Origin: Corynebacterium atypicum
GTDB lineage: Bacteria > Actinomycetota > Actinomycetes > Mycobacteriales > Mycobacteriaceae
NCBI RefSeq assembly: GCF_000732945.1
Contig: NZ_CP008944.1
Span: 2,247,381 to 2,311,380, forward strand
Reading direction: 5' to 3'
DNA length: 64,000 nt
A program made the position numbers and the translations under genes. Positions 24,648 to 35,406 of the stretch are shown in pieces. Each line of letters opens with the position of its first letter. Within the stretch, counting starts at the first letter, position 1. A model generated the notes under the pieces. The model was not told where the DNA came from and did not search any database. It worked only from the letters and a program-made list of their open reading frames with translations.

Positions 24648-27539
24648 CTACTTCACCACAAGGTTGATCATCCGGCCGGGCACCAGGATCTCCTTGACCA
24701 CGGTCTTGCCCTCCAGGTGCCCGGCGATGCGCTCCTCGGCCTTGGCCGCAGCCAAGATGTCCTCGCGCGCGGCGTCGGCAAGCACGGTCACATGTCCGCG
24801 CACCTTGCCGTTGACCTGCACCGGAAGCCGCACCTCATCGTCGGTCAGCCACTTCTCCTCGGCCACCGGGAAGGCCTCGTAGGCCAGCGTCTGCTCGTGA
24901 CCGAGCCGGGCCCACAGCTCCTCGGCGATGTGCGGGGCCACCGGGGCGAGCATAAGCACCAGCGGCTCCACCAGGGCCAGCGGGACCGAACCTGGGTAGG
25001 TCTTAGTGAGGTAGTTGACGTAGCCGATGAGCTTGGCCACCACCGTGTTATCGCGAAGCGCCTCGTAGTCCTCGCGCACCCCGGCGATGGTGCGGTGCAG
25101 CGCCTTGAGGTCCTCCTCGGTCGGCTCCGCGCCGCCATCGCCCGCCCCCGAGGCGCCCGTGTCGACGAGCACGGCGCCGGTGGCCTCGTCGATCACCAGC
25201 CGCCACGTGCGCTGCAAGAAGCGGTAGGCGCCCACCACATCCTTCGTCGCCCAGGGCCGCGAGGTATCCAGCGGGCCCATCGACATCTCGTAGACGCGCA
25301 GCGTATCGGCTCCGAAGTCGCGGCAGATATCGTCGGGCGCCACCGCGTTCTTGAGCGACTTGCCCATCTTGCCGTACTCCTGAAAGACCTCCTGGCCCTG
25401 GTAGAAGAACTTGCCGTCGCGCTCCTCGACCTCGGCCGCCGGCACGTACACCCCGCGGGCGTCCGTGTACGCGTAGGCCTGGATGTAGCCCTGGTTATAC
25501 AGCCGCCGGTAGGGCTCCTTTGAGGTGACAAACCCAAGGTCAAAGAGCACCTTGTGCCAGAACCGAGAGTAGAGCAGGTGCAGCACCGCGTGCTCCACGC
25601 CGCCGACGTATAGGTCCACCCCGCCGGGATCGTTCTCGCCGTGCATGTCCGGGCGCGGGCCCGTCCAGTAGCGCTCGTTTTCGATGTCACAGAAGGCTTC
25701 GTCGTTGTGCGGGTCGATGTAGCGCAACTGGTACCACGACGACCCCGCCCACTGCGGCATGACGTTGGTATCCCGGTAGTAGGTCTTCTCGCCGTCGCCC
25801 AGGTCTAGGCGCACCTCGACCCAGTCGCGTTCCTTGGCCAGCGGCGGCTGCGGCTCGCTGTCCGCGTCCTCCGGGTCGAAGGTCGGCGGGGCGTAGTCGG
25901 CCACCTCGGGCAGCGTGACGGGCAGCATCGAGGCCGGAAGCGGGTGGGCCACGCCCTCTTCGTCGTACACGATGGGGAAGGGCTCGCCCCAGTACCGCTG
26001 CCGGGCAAAGAGCCAATCGCGCAGCTTGTACTGGACCTTGCGAGCCCCGCAACCGTTGGCCTCCAGCCAGGCGATCGTCTTATCGATCCCCTCCTTTTTG
26101 CCCACGCCGTTGAGGTCCAGCCCGGTGGAGTTCGCGGAGTTGACGTGCGGGCCGTCCCCGGTAAACGCCGCCTCGGCGATGTCTCCGCCGTCCAGCACCT
26201 GCACGATTGGCAGCCCGAAGACGTGCGCGAACTCGAAGTCTCGCTCGTCGTGCGCGGGCACGGCCATGATGGCGCCGGTCCCGTAGCCGGTAAGCACGTA
26301 ATCAGCGATGAAGATCGGAACCTCTTTGCCGCTGACCGGGTTGACACCGTATGCGCCCAAGAACACGCCGGTCTTGTCCTTGTTCTCCTGGCGCTCCAGG
26401 TCGGACTTGGCGGCAATGTCGCGCCGGTAGCGGGCCACGGCGTCTGCCGGGTTGGCCGCACCGTAGGTCCAGCGCTCGTCCACCCCCTCGTACGAGCCGG
26501 AGCCGGCGGCCACCAGGGCGTCGACAAGCTCGTGCTCCGGGGCGAGCACCAGGTACGTCGCCCCAAACAGGGTGTCGGGCCGGGTGGTAAACACACGGAT
26601 CGCGTGGCCGGCGGCGAAGAAGTCCACCTCGGCGCCCTCGCTGCGCCCGATCCAGTTGCGCTGCATCGTTTTGACCTTCTCCGGCCAATCCAGAAGCTCT
26701 AGGTCATCGAGTAGGCGATCGGCGTACGCCGTGATGCGCATCATCCACTGGGAAAGCCGGCGGCGGAACACCGGGAAGTTGCCGCGCTCCGAGCGGCCCT
26801 CGGCGGTGACCTCCTCGTTGGCCAGCACAGTGCCCAGGCCAGGGCACCAGTTGACCATCGAGTTCGCCCGGTAGACCAGGCGGAAGGTGTCCACCACGCG
26901 CTGCTGGTCCAGCCGCGAGAGCTCCGCATAAGGGAGGGCGAAGCCAGCCGGGGTGGGGATCTTTCCAGACTCCAGCTGGGGGATGAGCTCCGCGATTGGG
27001 CGCGCCTTCCCGGCCTCCGCGTCGAACCAGGAGTTATAGATGGTCAAGAAGATCCACTGGGTCCACTTGAAAAACTCCGGGTCGGTGGTGGCCACGCTGC
27101 GGCGCTGGTCGTGGCCCAGCCCAAGCACCCCGAGCTGGCGGCGCATGTTCTTGATATTTGCCATTGTGGTCGTGCGCGGGTGGGTGCCGGTTTGGATGGC
27201 GTACTGCTCGGCCGGCAGCCCGAAGGCGTCATAGCCCAGCGTGTGCAGTACATTCTTGCCCAGCATGCGGTTAAAGCGCGCGAAGACGTCGGTGGCGATG
27301 TAGCCGAGCGGGTGGCCCACGTGGAGGCCGGCACCCGAGGGGTAGGGGAACATGTCCTGCACAAAGAGCTTGTCCGCGGGCAGCTGGTGGCCATCCGCCG
27401 GGGCCAGGTCACCCACGGGGTTCGGCGCGTTGAAGGTGCCATTTTCGCGCCAATAGTTCTGCCAGCGCGCTTCGATGTCCTGCGCGAGCTTCGCAGTGTA
27501 GCGGTGCGCGGGCTCTTGGGGGGTGCTCGGTTGTTCCAT
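24648..27539 (-). CDS. leuS: Leucyl-tRNA synthetase
   Basis: 963 residues, class I synthetase that charges tRNA-Leu. The HIGH motif is HVGHP (near residue 70), the KMSKS motif is KMGKS (near 727), and a large editing domain (CP1) with TTRPDT lies between them. The ATG at 27539 is preferred over a TTG three codons upstream; TAAGCT lies eight bases before it, so the leader is very short. The C-terminal tail ends GRMINLVVK as usual. It is followed closely by the DUF364 gene. Confidence 0.97.
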   Translation of the reverse strand: MEQPSTPQEPAHRYTAKLAQDIEARWQNYWRENGTFNAPNPVGDLAPADGHQLPADKLFVQDMFPYPSGAGLHVGHPLGYIATDVFARFNRMLGKNVLHTLGYDAFGLPAEQYAIQTGTHPRTTTMANIKNMRRQLGVLGLGHDQRRSVATTDPEFFKWTQWIFLTIYNSWFDAEAGKARPIAELIPQLESGKIPTPAGFALPYAELSRLDQQRVVDTFRLVYRANSMVNWCPGLGTVLANEEVTAEGRSERGNFPVFRRRLSQWMMRITAYADRLLDDLELLDWPEKVKTMQRNWIGRSEGAEVDFFAAGHAIRVFTTRPDTLFGATYLVLAPEHELVDALVAAGSGSYEGVDERWTYGAANPADAVARYRRDIAAKSDLERQENKDKTGVFLGAYGVNPVSGKEVPIFIADYVLTGYGTGAIMAVPAHDERDFEFAHVFGLPIVQVLDGGDIAEAAFTGDGPHVNSANSTGLDLNGVGKKEGIDKTIAWLEANGCGARKVQYKLRDWLFARQRYWGEPFPIVYDEEGVAHPLPASMLPVTLPEVADYAPPTFDPEDADSEPQPPLAKERDWVEVRLDLGDGEKTYYRDTNVMPQWAGSSWYQLRYIDPHNDEAFCDIENERYWTGPRPDMHGENDPGGVDLYVGGVEHAVLHLLYSRFWHKVLFDLGFVTSKEPYRRLYNQGYIQAYAYTDARGVYVPAAEVEERDGKFFYQGQEVFQEYGKMGKSLKNAVAPDDICRDFGADTLRVYEMSMGPLDTSRPWATKDVVGAYRFLQRTWRLVIDEATGAVLVDTGASGAGDGGAEPTEEDLKALHRTIAGVREDYEALRDNTVVAKLIGYVNYLTKTYPGSVPLALVEPLVLMLAPVAPHIAEELWARLGHEQTLAYEAFPVAEEKWLTDDEVRLPVQVNGKVRGHVTVLADAAREDILAAAKAEERIAGHLEGKTVVKEILVPGRMINLVVK

Positions 27540-27605
27540 AGCGCTCAAGCTTACTAGCCGGCCTGGGGCTATTTACTTACCAGGCCACGCCCTTAAAATA
27601 AGGAT

Positions 27606-28076
27606 ATGCTGCGCTACGTATATCTGGCCGTTGGCTGCTTAGCGTTGGGGCTTGGCGCCTTGGGCATCCCGCTGCCCGTTCTGCCGACGACGCCCTTCCT
27701 CCTGCTGGCCGTCTTCTGCTTTGCGCGCAGTTCCAAGCGCCTGGAGCACTACCTGCTCAACCACCGCGTCTTCGGCGCGTACATCACAAACTACTATCAC
27801 CGGCAGATGACGCCCACCCACAAAGCGCGCACGCTCGCGCTCATGTGGACTGGCCTGGTGATCTCGATGTTCTTCGTGCCCAACTGGTGGCTGGTGGGTC
27901 TTTTGGCGGCCATCGGCGCGGGCGTGACCGTACACATCGCCAGGCTCAAGCCTCGCCCTGAGCGCGCACCGCAGGCCGGGCAGGCTGGGCAGTTGCTTGA
28001 CGACGCCGCGCCAACCTCCGCCGGGCACGCCCCGGAAGGGGATGCCTCCAGGGCGGGGGAGCGAAGCGAGCGCTAG
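27606..28076 (+). CDS. DUF454 (YbaN-like) inner-membrane protein
   Basis: 156 residues. The first 115 match DUF454: a helix with GCLALGLGALGIPLPVLPTTPFLLLA, a conserved SSKRLEHYLLNHRVFG loop, then two more hydrophobic segments. The tail after residue 120 is charged and low-complexity. TAAAAT (27594-27599) lies six bases before the ATG, so the mRNA is likely leaderless. It is divergent from leuS and convergent with the FGGY kinase, whose stop is 10 bases away. Function of the family is unknown. Confidence 0.85.
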   Translation: MLRYVYLAVGCLALGLGALGIPLPVLPTTPFLLLAVFCFARSSKRLEHYLLNHRVFGAYITNYYHRQMTPTHKARTLALMWTGLVISMFFVPNWWLVGLLAAIGAGVTVHIARLKPRPERAPQAGQAGQLLDDAAPTSAGHAPEGDASRAGERSER

Positions 28077-28086
28077 CGGCCACGTG

Positions 28087-29586
28087 CTAGCCGACGAGCG
28101 CTGCGTAACCGCGATCGAAGCGCTCGGCAAGACCCTGGTAGTAGCCCTGCGTGTCATCGTCAAGCCGCGGCGCAAACTCGGCGCCGAACGGCGGTGTGGC
28201 GCGCCGGCCGGCGGGGTCCAGGACGCCGAGAGCAATCAGCGCCGTACCGCGCAGCGTGGCGCGTTTCATCTCCAGAGGAACCACCGGGGTCGCCAGGGTA
28301 TCGGCCAGAATCGCCAACCACGTCGGATGATCGGTGGCCACCCTCCCAGAAACTACGACGCGCTGCGGCGCGGCGGCCATCGCCTGCCACACCCGCCGAT
28401 AGGAATGGGCAATCGCCTCGAAGACGCCGCGCCAAATATCCAGAACCGTCGTATCGTCCGTCACGTTCCACAACGCGGCCTTAGCGTCCGCCGCCCAACC
28501 GGTGGCCCGCTCGCCGGAGAAGAAGGGCAACACGTCCGGCACATGCTGCCGGGGCCGCTCGCCGAGGGCCCGCGCGAGCTCCCCGGCGTCCACTTCGGCG
28601 AGCACCCGCTCCATCCAGCTCACGGCCCGGCCGACGTCATTGAGCGCGCCGCCCACGATCCACCGAGACGAAGAAAGGCGATAGCACCACAGGCCCGGAT
28701 CAACGTGCTCGGGGCAGGTATCCACAATCACCCGCATCGCCCCCGAAGTAGCAGCCGCCACGGCCACCGTGTGCTCGTCGGTGGCCCCCGGTCCCACGTT
28801 CGACGGCCAGCCATCAGATATGGGGTAGAACCACGCGATCCCGTTGAGCTCCTCCCAGGGGCTCGCGGTGGGGTAGGCAGGCTCGTCCGGATCGAAGATC
28901 TCGGCGAACAGCTCGGCCGGAACGCCAAGCGCGTCGAGCGTCGTCCGATCCAGCTCGCCGGTGGCGAACTCGATGATGCCCGACCACGCCGCAAGCGAGG
29001 TCGCCATACCGGTGATACCCGCCAGGCGGTGATAGACGTACTCGCCGATCGACATGACGTGCGCCAACTTCTCCCACACCTCCGGCTGGGTCTCCCGCAG
29101 CCACAGCAGCCGCGCCGGGAAGTACGAGGTATGCAGCCTCACCCCGGTGCGCTGATGGTAAGAGCGTTCATCGACGAGCTCGCGCGCCTGGGCGACAAAG
29201 GGCGCACAGCGCGAATCCGCGTACGTGATCGCGGGGGTGAGCGCCTGGCCGGCCGCGTCTACCGCCACCAGCGAGGAAGCAAACGAGTCCAGCGCCACCC
29301 CGGAAACTTCGAGACCCTTCTTGCGCGCGAAGGCCACGATCCCCTCAACAACCTCGCGGCACTCCTCTGCTACCTGATCGGCGTCGATAATGCTCGTGCC
29401 ATCCGGGGCCGTGGTGAACTCGTGCGCGATGCGCTCCTTGGAACCCTTAACCGGGCGCCCAGTCGCGTCATACAAGCCGCCGCGCGACGCGGTGGAGCCG
29501 ACGTCAAGGCCAAGGACGAAAGGCCCGCGCGCCTCGGCGAGCGGAACCGACATCGAAGGAACTTTTTTCTTCTTCTCCTGGTGCAT
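28087..29586 (-). CDS. FGGY-family carbohydrate kinase (gluconokinase-like)
   Basis: 499 residues with the two-lobed actin-like ATPase fold. The phosphate-1 loop LGLDVGSTASR opens the protein, SFASSLVAVDAAG follows, and the C-terminal lobe has GALNDVG and VVSGR. It phosphorylates a sugar or sugar acid; the pattern ITYADSRC and the long MSIGEYVYHRL segment favour the gluconate/xylulose branch, but the substrate cannot be fixed from sequence alone. No sugar transporter or regulator is adjacent. A later ATG (MSVPLAEARG, codon 12) is an alternative start. Confidence 0.82.
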   Translation of the reverse strand: MHQEKKKKVPSMSVPLAEARGPFVLGLDVGSTASRGGLYDATGRPVKGSKERIAHEFTTAPDGTSIIDADQVAEECREVVEGIVAFARKKGLEVSGVALDSFASSLVAVDAAGQALTPAITYADSRCAPFVAQARELVDERSYHQRTGVRLHTSYFPARLLWLRETQPEVWEKLAHVMSIGEYVYHRLAGITGMATSLAAWSGIIEFATGELDRTTLDALGVPAELFAEIFDPDEPAYPTASPWEELNGIAWFYPISDGWPSNVGPGATDEHTVAVAAATSGAMRVIVDTCPEHVDPGLWCYRLSSSRWIVGGALNDVGRAVSWMERVLAEVDAGELARALGERPRQHVPDVLPFFSGERATGWAADAKAALWNVTDDTTVLDIWRGVFEAIAHSYRRVWQAMAAAPQRVVVSGRVATDHPTWLAILADTLATPVVPLEMKRATLRGTALIALGVLDPAGRRATPPFGAEFAPRLDDDTQGYYQGLAERFDRGYAALVG

Positions 29587-29603
29587 CGCGCCCCAGCTTA
29601 ACC

Positions 29604-30830
29604 TTAGGACTCCTGTCGGGCCGGCGCTTCGTCTGCCTCGACAGCACGAGCGGGCGCGATTTTGCCGCGCGCAAATTTGTCCACCACGAGGGCAATCGCG
29701 CCGTCGCCAGTCACGTTGGCCGCGGTGCCGAAGGAATCGATGGCGATGTAGGCGGCGATCATCAGCGCAACATTATTGTCGTCAAAGCCCAGCATCGAGC
29801 TGAGCAGCCCCACGGCGGCCATGATCGCACCGCCCGGCACACCCGGGGCCGCGATCATGGTGATGCCCAGCATGAGCACGAAACCGATCGCCAAGCCCGC
29901 GGAGACCTCCATGCCGGTCAGGTACACGATGGCGAAGGCGAAAAGCACGATCTTGATCATCGAACCGGCCAGGTGGATGGTGGCGCACAGCGGCACCATA
30001 AAGCCGGCGACGTTCGCGTCCACCTTGTTCTTCAAGGTAGCTCGCAGCGTGACCGGAATCGTCGCCGCAGAAGAGGAGGTACCCAGCGCGGTGGCATAGG
30101 CCGGAAGCATATTCCCCAGCGCCTTGAAGGGGTTGGTGCCGGCGATCGCGCCCGCCAACAGGTACTGGACCACCAGGTAGACCAACGTCATCGCGATGGA
30201 AAGTACAAGCACGGTGCCAAAGACCACGAAGGTGGACGCAAGGTTATCGTTCATGCCCAAGTTCAAGAACATGCCGAAGATGAACACAGGCAGCAGCGGG
30301 ACAATGAAGCTGCTGATCACCTTCATGATCACGGCCTCGAGCTCACGGCTGGCCCTGTAGAGGGTATCCGACTTGACCACCGTCATAGCCACGCCGACGC
30401 AGAAGGCAAGCAGTAGCGCCGTCATCACCTCGAAGGGCGGCGGCATCTCGATATCAAAGTAGGCGGAAAGATCGCCTTCGGAGACGTCGGCGATGTCTTC
30501 GCTGACGCTCTGGCCGCCCAGCAGCACCGGGTAGAGACCGCGGGCCACCGCATAAGACAGGAAGCCCGCGATGATCGTCGAGGTATAGGCGATAGCAGTG
30601 GTGATGCCCAGCCACTTGTCAGCTCCCCGACCCAGCCCGGCGATCGCCGGGGTGATCAACGCAAAAATGAGCACCGGGACGAAGAAGCTTAAGAAATTGC
30701 CAAAGAGCCCGTTGAAGGTGGCAAACACGCGAGCCAGCCATTCTGGAAAGAAGAAGCTGCAGATGACCGCGAGGATGATCGCTACGATCACGCGAAAAAG
30801 GAGAGAACTAGTGATTTTTTTGATATTCAT
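29604..30830 (-). CDS. Dicarboxylate/amino acid:cation symporter (DAACS family)
   Basis: About 408 residues from the ATG at 30830 (MNIKKITSS), preferred over an upstream ATG at 30863. Eight or more hydrophobic segments; the serine-rich re-entrant loop is GTSSSAATIPVTL, and the second loop region reads VTGDGAIALVVDKF. The helix-7 NMDGT motif of glutamate carriers is replaced by HLAGS, so the substrate may be a neutral amino acid such as serine/threonine rather than glutamate. Sodium or proton coupling is inferred from the family. It lies 17 bases after the FGGY kinase in the opposite reading order on the same strand, so it is probably transcribed first. Confidence 0.85.
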   Translation of the reverse strand: MNIKKITSSLLFRVIVAIILAVICSFFFPEWLARVFATFNGLFGNFLSFFVPVLIFALITPAIAGLGRGADKWLGITTAIAYTSTIIAGFLSYAVARGLYPVLLGGQSVSEDIADVSEGDLSAYFDIEMPPPFEVMTALLLAFCVGVAMTVVKSDTLYRASRELEAVIMKVISSFIVPLLPVFIFGMFLNLGMNDNLASTFVVFGTVLVLSIAMTLVYLVVQYLLAGAIAGTNPFKALGNMLPAYATALGTSSSAATIPVTLRATLKNKVDANVAGFMVPLCATIHLAGSMIKIVLFAFAIVYLTGMEVSAGLAIGFVLMLGITMIAAPGVPGGAIMAAVGLLSSMLGFDDNNVALMIAAYIAIDSFGTAANVTGDGAIALVVDKFARGKIAPARAVEADEAPARQES

Positions 30831-31088
30831 TGCGCGAGGCTTTCTGTGAAGCGGTAAATCCATGCAGAAAATGGAATGACCATTATGTTTCGTGCCGCCG
30901 TTATGCGGTGGGGTTTAGGGTAGTGCAAGGTTTCTTTCAGGCCAAGACGGAGCCTGAGCTGGCGGGGCGACAGCGTGAGCTGCACGGTTGCGCCGAGCAC
31001 GAGGCGAAACGGCACGCGAACCTCGGGCACCCAGGTTGCTTACTCCGCGATAACAGGTTATTGCTAGGAGTTTTCTACACTGATCCCT

Positions 31089-31508
31089 ATGACGATTTTT
31101 GCTGTTGTGCTCGCGGTCCTCGGCGTGGCGGTCCTCGCGGTAGGCGGGCTGGCGTGGACGGGGAAGCTCCCGGGCAACTCTGTGGTGGGCATTAGAGTGC
31201 CCGAGGTGCGCAAGTCTAAGGAGCTGTGGGTGCTCGCGCACCAGGTAGCCGCGCCGATGTGGGTGTTCGCCGGGGTGCTGTTCCTGTTTGCTGCGGCGTT
31301 CGCCACGATCTTGGTGGGCTGGGGCGTACTCGTGCCCATCATCTTGGTTATCGCCGCATTGGCGGCGATCGGCGCCGGCGCCGGACGCGGCGCGCACACG
31401 GTGGCCGCGATAGACGCCCGACGTTTGGTGGCAGAGGACGCCGATGACACCCCGAAGGTGAACCTTTCGGCGTTGCGCAAGGCGGCCAAGAAGCTCGACG
31501 AGGAATAA
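31089..31508 (+). CDS. SdpI-family membrane protein
   Basis: 139 residues with three hydrophobic segments (about 3-22, 52-70, 76-97). The motif GIRVPEVRKSKELWVLAH matches the SdpI/YhfL domain core (GIRxPxTxxSxxxW). In Bacillus SdpI is the immunity protein against the SdpC toxin; most actinobacterial members have no known toxin partner and none is seen here. TACACT (31076-31081) precedes the ATG by seven bases, so the mRNA is likely leaderless. A strong terminator follows. Confidence 0.85.
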   Translation: MTIFAVVLAVLGVAVLAVGGLAWTGKLPGNSVVGIRVPEVRKSKELWVLAHQVAAPMWVFAGVLFLFAAAFATILVGWGVLVPIILVIAALAAIGAGAGRGAHTVAAIDARRLVAEDADDTPKVNLSALRKAAKKLDEE

Positions 31509-31536
31509 GCCAGCAGGATTCTGCCGCGCACGTGCG

Positions 31537-31588
31537 AAGGCCCCGCTCCTAATAACCCAGTTCTTGAGGGGAGAAGGAGCGGGGCCTT
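31537..31588. terminator. Bidirectional terminator after SdpI gene
   Basis: AAGGCCCCGCTCCT (31537-31550) pairs perfectly with AGGAGCGGGGCCTT (31575-31588) around a 24-base loop. It separates the SdpI gene from the end of the surface-adhesin pseudogene on the opposite strand. Confidence 0.8.
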
Positions 31589-32226
31589 ATCGGCGCGACA
31601 TGCCACCCCGGTTATACACCGGAGGTTTTCTTCGGCTCTCGCCCCGCCCCGGAAGCGTCGCCGCCAGAGCAGGGCGCCAAACTACTCGTCTTCGGTAGCA
31701 GGTACCTCGAGTTCGTCGTGAGATACTGCCTCGTCGATGACGTCTTCAACGCTTTCCATCGCGGGATCGTCCGCAGCCGGGTCCGAGCCCTCGGGCTCGG
31801 CTGGCGTGGCGTCCGGGTTAACGGAGGCGTTGGGGTCGATCGGCTTCAGCACATCGCTCGAGCTGCCGGAACCGGAGCCGCCGGGTGTGCACGCGCTGAT
31901 CATGATTCCACCGATGGCCAGGCCGGCGATCACCAGCCCGATGGCACCAGCGGCGGTGCGAACCTCGGGCTTGTTCAGCATCGCGTTGAAGTCCTCCACC
32001 ATCCGTGCCAGCTGCGGGTTATAGGGTTATAAAGGCCCACCCGCTTCTGCAGCTCGGTGTTAGCTTCAGCTAGCTGGCGGGAGATGCTCTCCTGCCATTG
32101 CGACGCACCGGGCAGATTCACCTGAGTTGCCAGGCCCAGAGGAGCCAGGAGCAACAGCGGCAAACCGATACCAAGACCAGCGGCGATGCACTTGCCCATA
32201 TCCGCGGGCTCAGACGAACCCGGCTT

Positions 32227-33960
32227 CTACGGAGTCGGCGGATCTTGAGGATCCGGCGCCGGAACAACGGTGATCGGCGACTCACCAACCGTCTTGCCGT
32301 CCTTGGCAAAGACAACCTTATAGTCACCAGGCTCAGTACCCTCCGGCACCGAAACCATCACCGACCCATCACTCGGGTCAACAGTCACCGTCGAACCCGG
32401 GACCTCATCGCCACCCTGATCAACAACCTTGCCAGTCACCCCATCAGGGTTAACCACCTTGTCATCAACCTTGACCAGCTCACCAGAATTCGCAACCTCA
32501 TCAGGCTGACCAACTTCCACACGCGGTGCAGTCGACTCAGTCACCTTCACCTGCACGGACACGGTCTCCGAGCTGCCGTCACCGTAGGTGACCTTCACCG
32601 GGACCTCGTAATCGCGGGCTTCAACATCGTCTCCTGGCTGGAGCCCGAGACGGCCATCGCGGGCAACCGTGACCCACGAGGGAGCACCATCGCCCAGCTC
32701 GAAAGAAGCCGCCGGGCGGTCGTTTTCACCAACGATCGAATTCGTCGTGGTATCTCGGAAACTCGGCGCCGAGGTGAGCTTCCTGTCTGGCAGCCCCTTC
32801 TCCACGGTGATGCCGTCCTGGTATTCGGCGGTGTAATCCACGTCGTACCTTTGGGACTCGTTGGGGACGACCGTGATCGGCGATTCGGCCAGCGTCTCAT
32901 CGCCATTCTTGTAGACGATCTTGTACCCGTCACCAGGCGTGGCGGCAGCCGGAACCTTCACGCAGGCATTGCCGTTGACGTCGATGCGGACCTCCGCACC
33001 TTCCACCGGGTTACCCTCGCCGTCCACCAGGGTGCCGGTGGTCTGATCGGTACCGTTCGCGATTATGTCGTCGAGGCGCTGGAACGCGCCGTCGTTGGGG
33101 ATCTGGTCCTTCTCGTGCACGTTCACCGAAGGCGTGGGGTGCGTGACCTCGATTGGCGACTCGCCAATAGTATTGCCGTCCTTTTCGTAGACGACCTTGT
33201 AATCATCACCCACCGCGGCAGTGGGCGGGATAGTCATATATACGTTGCCCATTTCCCCGACGGTGACGGTAGCACCGTCAACCGGATCCCCGTTTTCACC
33301 GCGAACAACCTTACCGGTCACACCGGCGGGGTTAACGACGCTATCGTCCAGCTCAGTCGGGGCCCCGGAGTGAGGAACCTGGTCACGGTCACCGGTGTCA
33401 ATGCGGGGTGCAGGAGCATTAGTCGTCTCCGTGAAAGTGACGCTCGTCGCGTCACGGGAACCGTCAATATACACCACGGTAACCGGCACGGTGACCTCGT
33501 GATACTCCAGCTGGGGGATGGTGACCACGCCGGTCGTAGGGTCAACTTGCGCACCGGCGGGAGCGTTCGGGCCGAGCTCGAACTTCGCACCCGTAGGAAC
33601 CGGTCCATTTTCCACATCGTCCGTGGTGGAGTCATCGAAGAGCGGGGCGGCAGAGGTGGTACCCGCGGCGACGTCCTCGTAGCGCGGCTCGTACTTCTGT
33701 GCCTCACCTTCATGCACGATCAAGCTATCGGAAGCCACCGGGTTAGCTTGTTCGTCTTTAGTCCGCAACGTAGCGGTGAAGATGTCGCCGTCTTTGGCGT
33801 CACCCGGAATATCGAAGGTGCACGAGGCTGCATCGACGGTAGTCGTGACCTCGCAGGTCTTCAGAGCCTTCGAGTTATTGTTTTTGGTCCAGACAACCGT
33901 GTAGCCGGTTTCAGAGAGCGTACCGGTGAGCTTAAGCTCAGCCGTCTCGCCACGCTTTGC
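32227..33960 (-). repeat. Tandem protein repeats of the adhesin
   Basis: Within the long middle frame, related blocks recur that contain a VVNPxGVTGKVV-type linker, a GxxVxGxxVTV strand and a DYKVVxxKDGxTxGESPI ending; four such endings are visible (near 32270, 32875, 33155 and the preceding block). Two further blocks contain the YxDGS...VxV strand pair typical of Rib/alpha-like repeats. The copies are diverged at DNA level, so this is an old expansion. Confidence 0.7.
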
Positions 33961-35372
33961 CGGCTTGGTGCTCTGATTGAAGTTGGTGATATCGAGCTTC
34001 AGCGGTACGACGTCGCCGATCAACGCGTGGTTGACGTTGATGTACCGGCCGATGACCTGCGCTGACGGAAGGGTGTGCGGAACGGTTCGGGTGCCGGGGG
34101 CCGGCGAGCCGAATACCGGGCGAGTATACGAAGAATACCCCGGCATCGGATTGCCGTTCTTATCTTCCACCCACATATACGAGTGCTCCCACTGGGTGTT
34201 GCTGTCCCCCTGGAAACCGTAATCACCATTATCCTTGGTTTCGGTGACGAAGGTCTTCTCGAGGTACTCCGGGTGCTCCTTCAGCATCTTCTGGGTCTCC
34301 TGGGCCCAGAAACCCGGAGGATTAGCACTCTTCATCTGCGCGTTCGCCGCAGCACCTTCAGCGGTGAGCACCGATGCGTAGACCTTATAGCCGCCGACCG
34401 TTTTGTCACCCAACAACGGGTTATATGTAGCGCCCGTGCCTGCGGATACGCCCTCGCCCGCGCCGGTCTCACGCCACACCTTACCCGTAACCGAATAAGG
34501 GGAGATCGGGTTAACGCCCGGTTTCTGCTGGACGAGGTTCTCTGACTTGAAGTAGTTGTCCTTGCCGGCACCCCGACTTCCACGAGGAGCAAGCCAGCGA
34601 GCTGGTGGTTGCCTCCAAGAGCGGCGAAATCGCCCATGTTTTTGTCTGCCACGTAGGCGAAAGCGTTGGGCAGGTAGCCATTGGCCTGGCGCAGCATGAC
34701 GAGGCGGGTGCCGCGGCCGGTATCGATGGGGTCGACCCAGATGCGCCACTGTTGGTTGCCGCTGGCGGTGAATTCGTGGATCTTTCCTTTTTGTCGGTCC
34801 ACTTGATGCCGCCGGGTACCGTGCCGTTGTAGTCTTTAGTTCCGTTGGCGCGGTCGCCGTACATGCCGAAGGCGAAAGTTCCGGGGCCGCCGTTGCCGTA
34901 GTTACCCGGGGCAACGTTGCGCGTCTTGGTCTTGTACACCGGCGAGACGGAGCCATCGCCATCGATGAACTGCGCGTAGACGGTGATGTTGTTCAGCGGG
35001 ACGTTGTTGTTGCCACCGGTCATCTCGGGGCCCGAATTGGGCGCGTTCGACAGCGCCCACACGTGCCCGCCGATGAGCCCGGCGCCGCGCCCGAACGAGT
35101 CGGTGAGGAAGCCGGGCAGGTAGTTGCCTGCGCTGTCGTACGCCCGCGGCCCCTTAAAAGCGTCCGCGTCGATCACTCCGGAGATCTCATTTTGGCTATC
35201 GGGAAGTTCCAGAGGCGGCAGGTCTTTGGGCGCCATCAGGGCGGTGTTCTGCGCCATCGCCGGCGGCACGATGGTCCCCGTCATCGTGAGGGCAACGGCC
35301 GAGCCGGTGGCTACCAGGAGCCGGAAGTACTTACTCTTCCGCCAGGCTCGGTGAGCGCTTTGAGGCTCAGTA

Positions 35373-35382
35373 CCCCCCCCCC
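35373..35382 (-). repeat. G10 homopolymer in adhesin signal-peptide region
   Basis: Ten consecutive C on the plus strand, i.e. G10 in the coding strand, eight codons after GTG 35406 counting from the start. With 11 or 8 G the start codon would be in frame with the signal peptide; with 10 it is not. No other start codon exists between the tract and the signal peptide. Confidence 0.85.
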
Positions 35383-35406
35383 GCGGAAAATACTCATATC
35401 AGTCAC

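Larger units (their letters stand above)
31682..35406 (-). pseudogene. Large repeat-containing cell-surface adhesin, five lesions
   Basis: Rejoining frames gives a protein of about 1230 residues: signal peptide (basic WRKSKYFR, hydrophobic core, cleavage after AMA); an N-terminal domain; three or more Rib/YPDG-like repeat units ending GESPITVV or variants; and the corynebacterial membrane-anchor region (MGKCIAAGLGIGLPLLLLAP and a second helix before CTPGG). Lesions, from the start: a G10 tract (35373-35382) leaves GTG 35406/ATG 35397 out of frame; one base missing at the A5 run (34788-34792); one base missing at the G4 run (34571-34574); an in-frame TAG at 32227-32229; and a perfect 8-base tandem duplication, GGGTTATA at 32016-32031. 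An intact copy would be an extracellular attachment protein anchored by its C-terminus. Confidence 0.85.

Noticed and set aside
31089..31508. SdpI as part of a toxin-immunity cassette
   Set aside because: No SdpC-like toxin or SdpA/B maturation genes are adjacent; SdpI-family proteins are common without partners.
23616..32229. TAG reassigned to an amino acid
   Set aside because: Most genes here end in TAG with the next gene starting or overlapping at once (copA, dnaB, nnr, murJ, cwlM and others), so TAG is a normal stop; the two interruptions are better explained by mutation or rare read-through.
32098..34065. 655-codon plus-strand frame
   Set aside because: It is the antisense of the adhesin repeats: low-complexity Arg/His/Asn composition, no start context, and the opposite strand has clear Rib-like domains.
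35373..35382. G10 as a promoter-spacing element rather than coding
   Set aside because: The basic n-region of the signal peptide begins only 10 codons after the tract with no start codon between, so translation must cross the tract.
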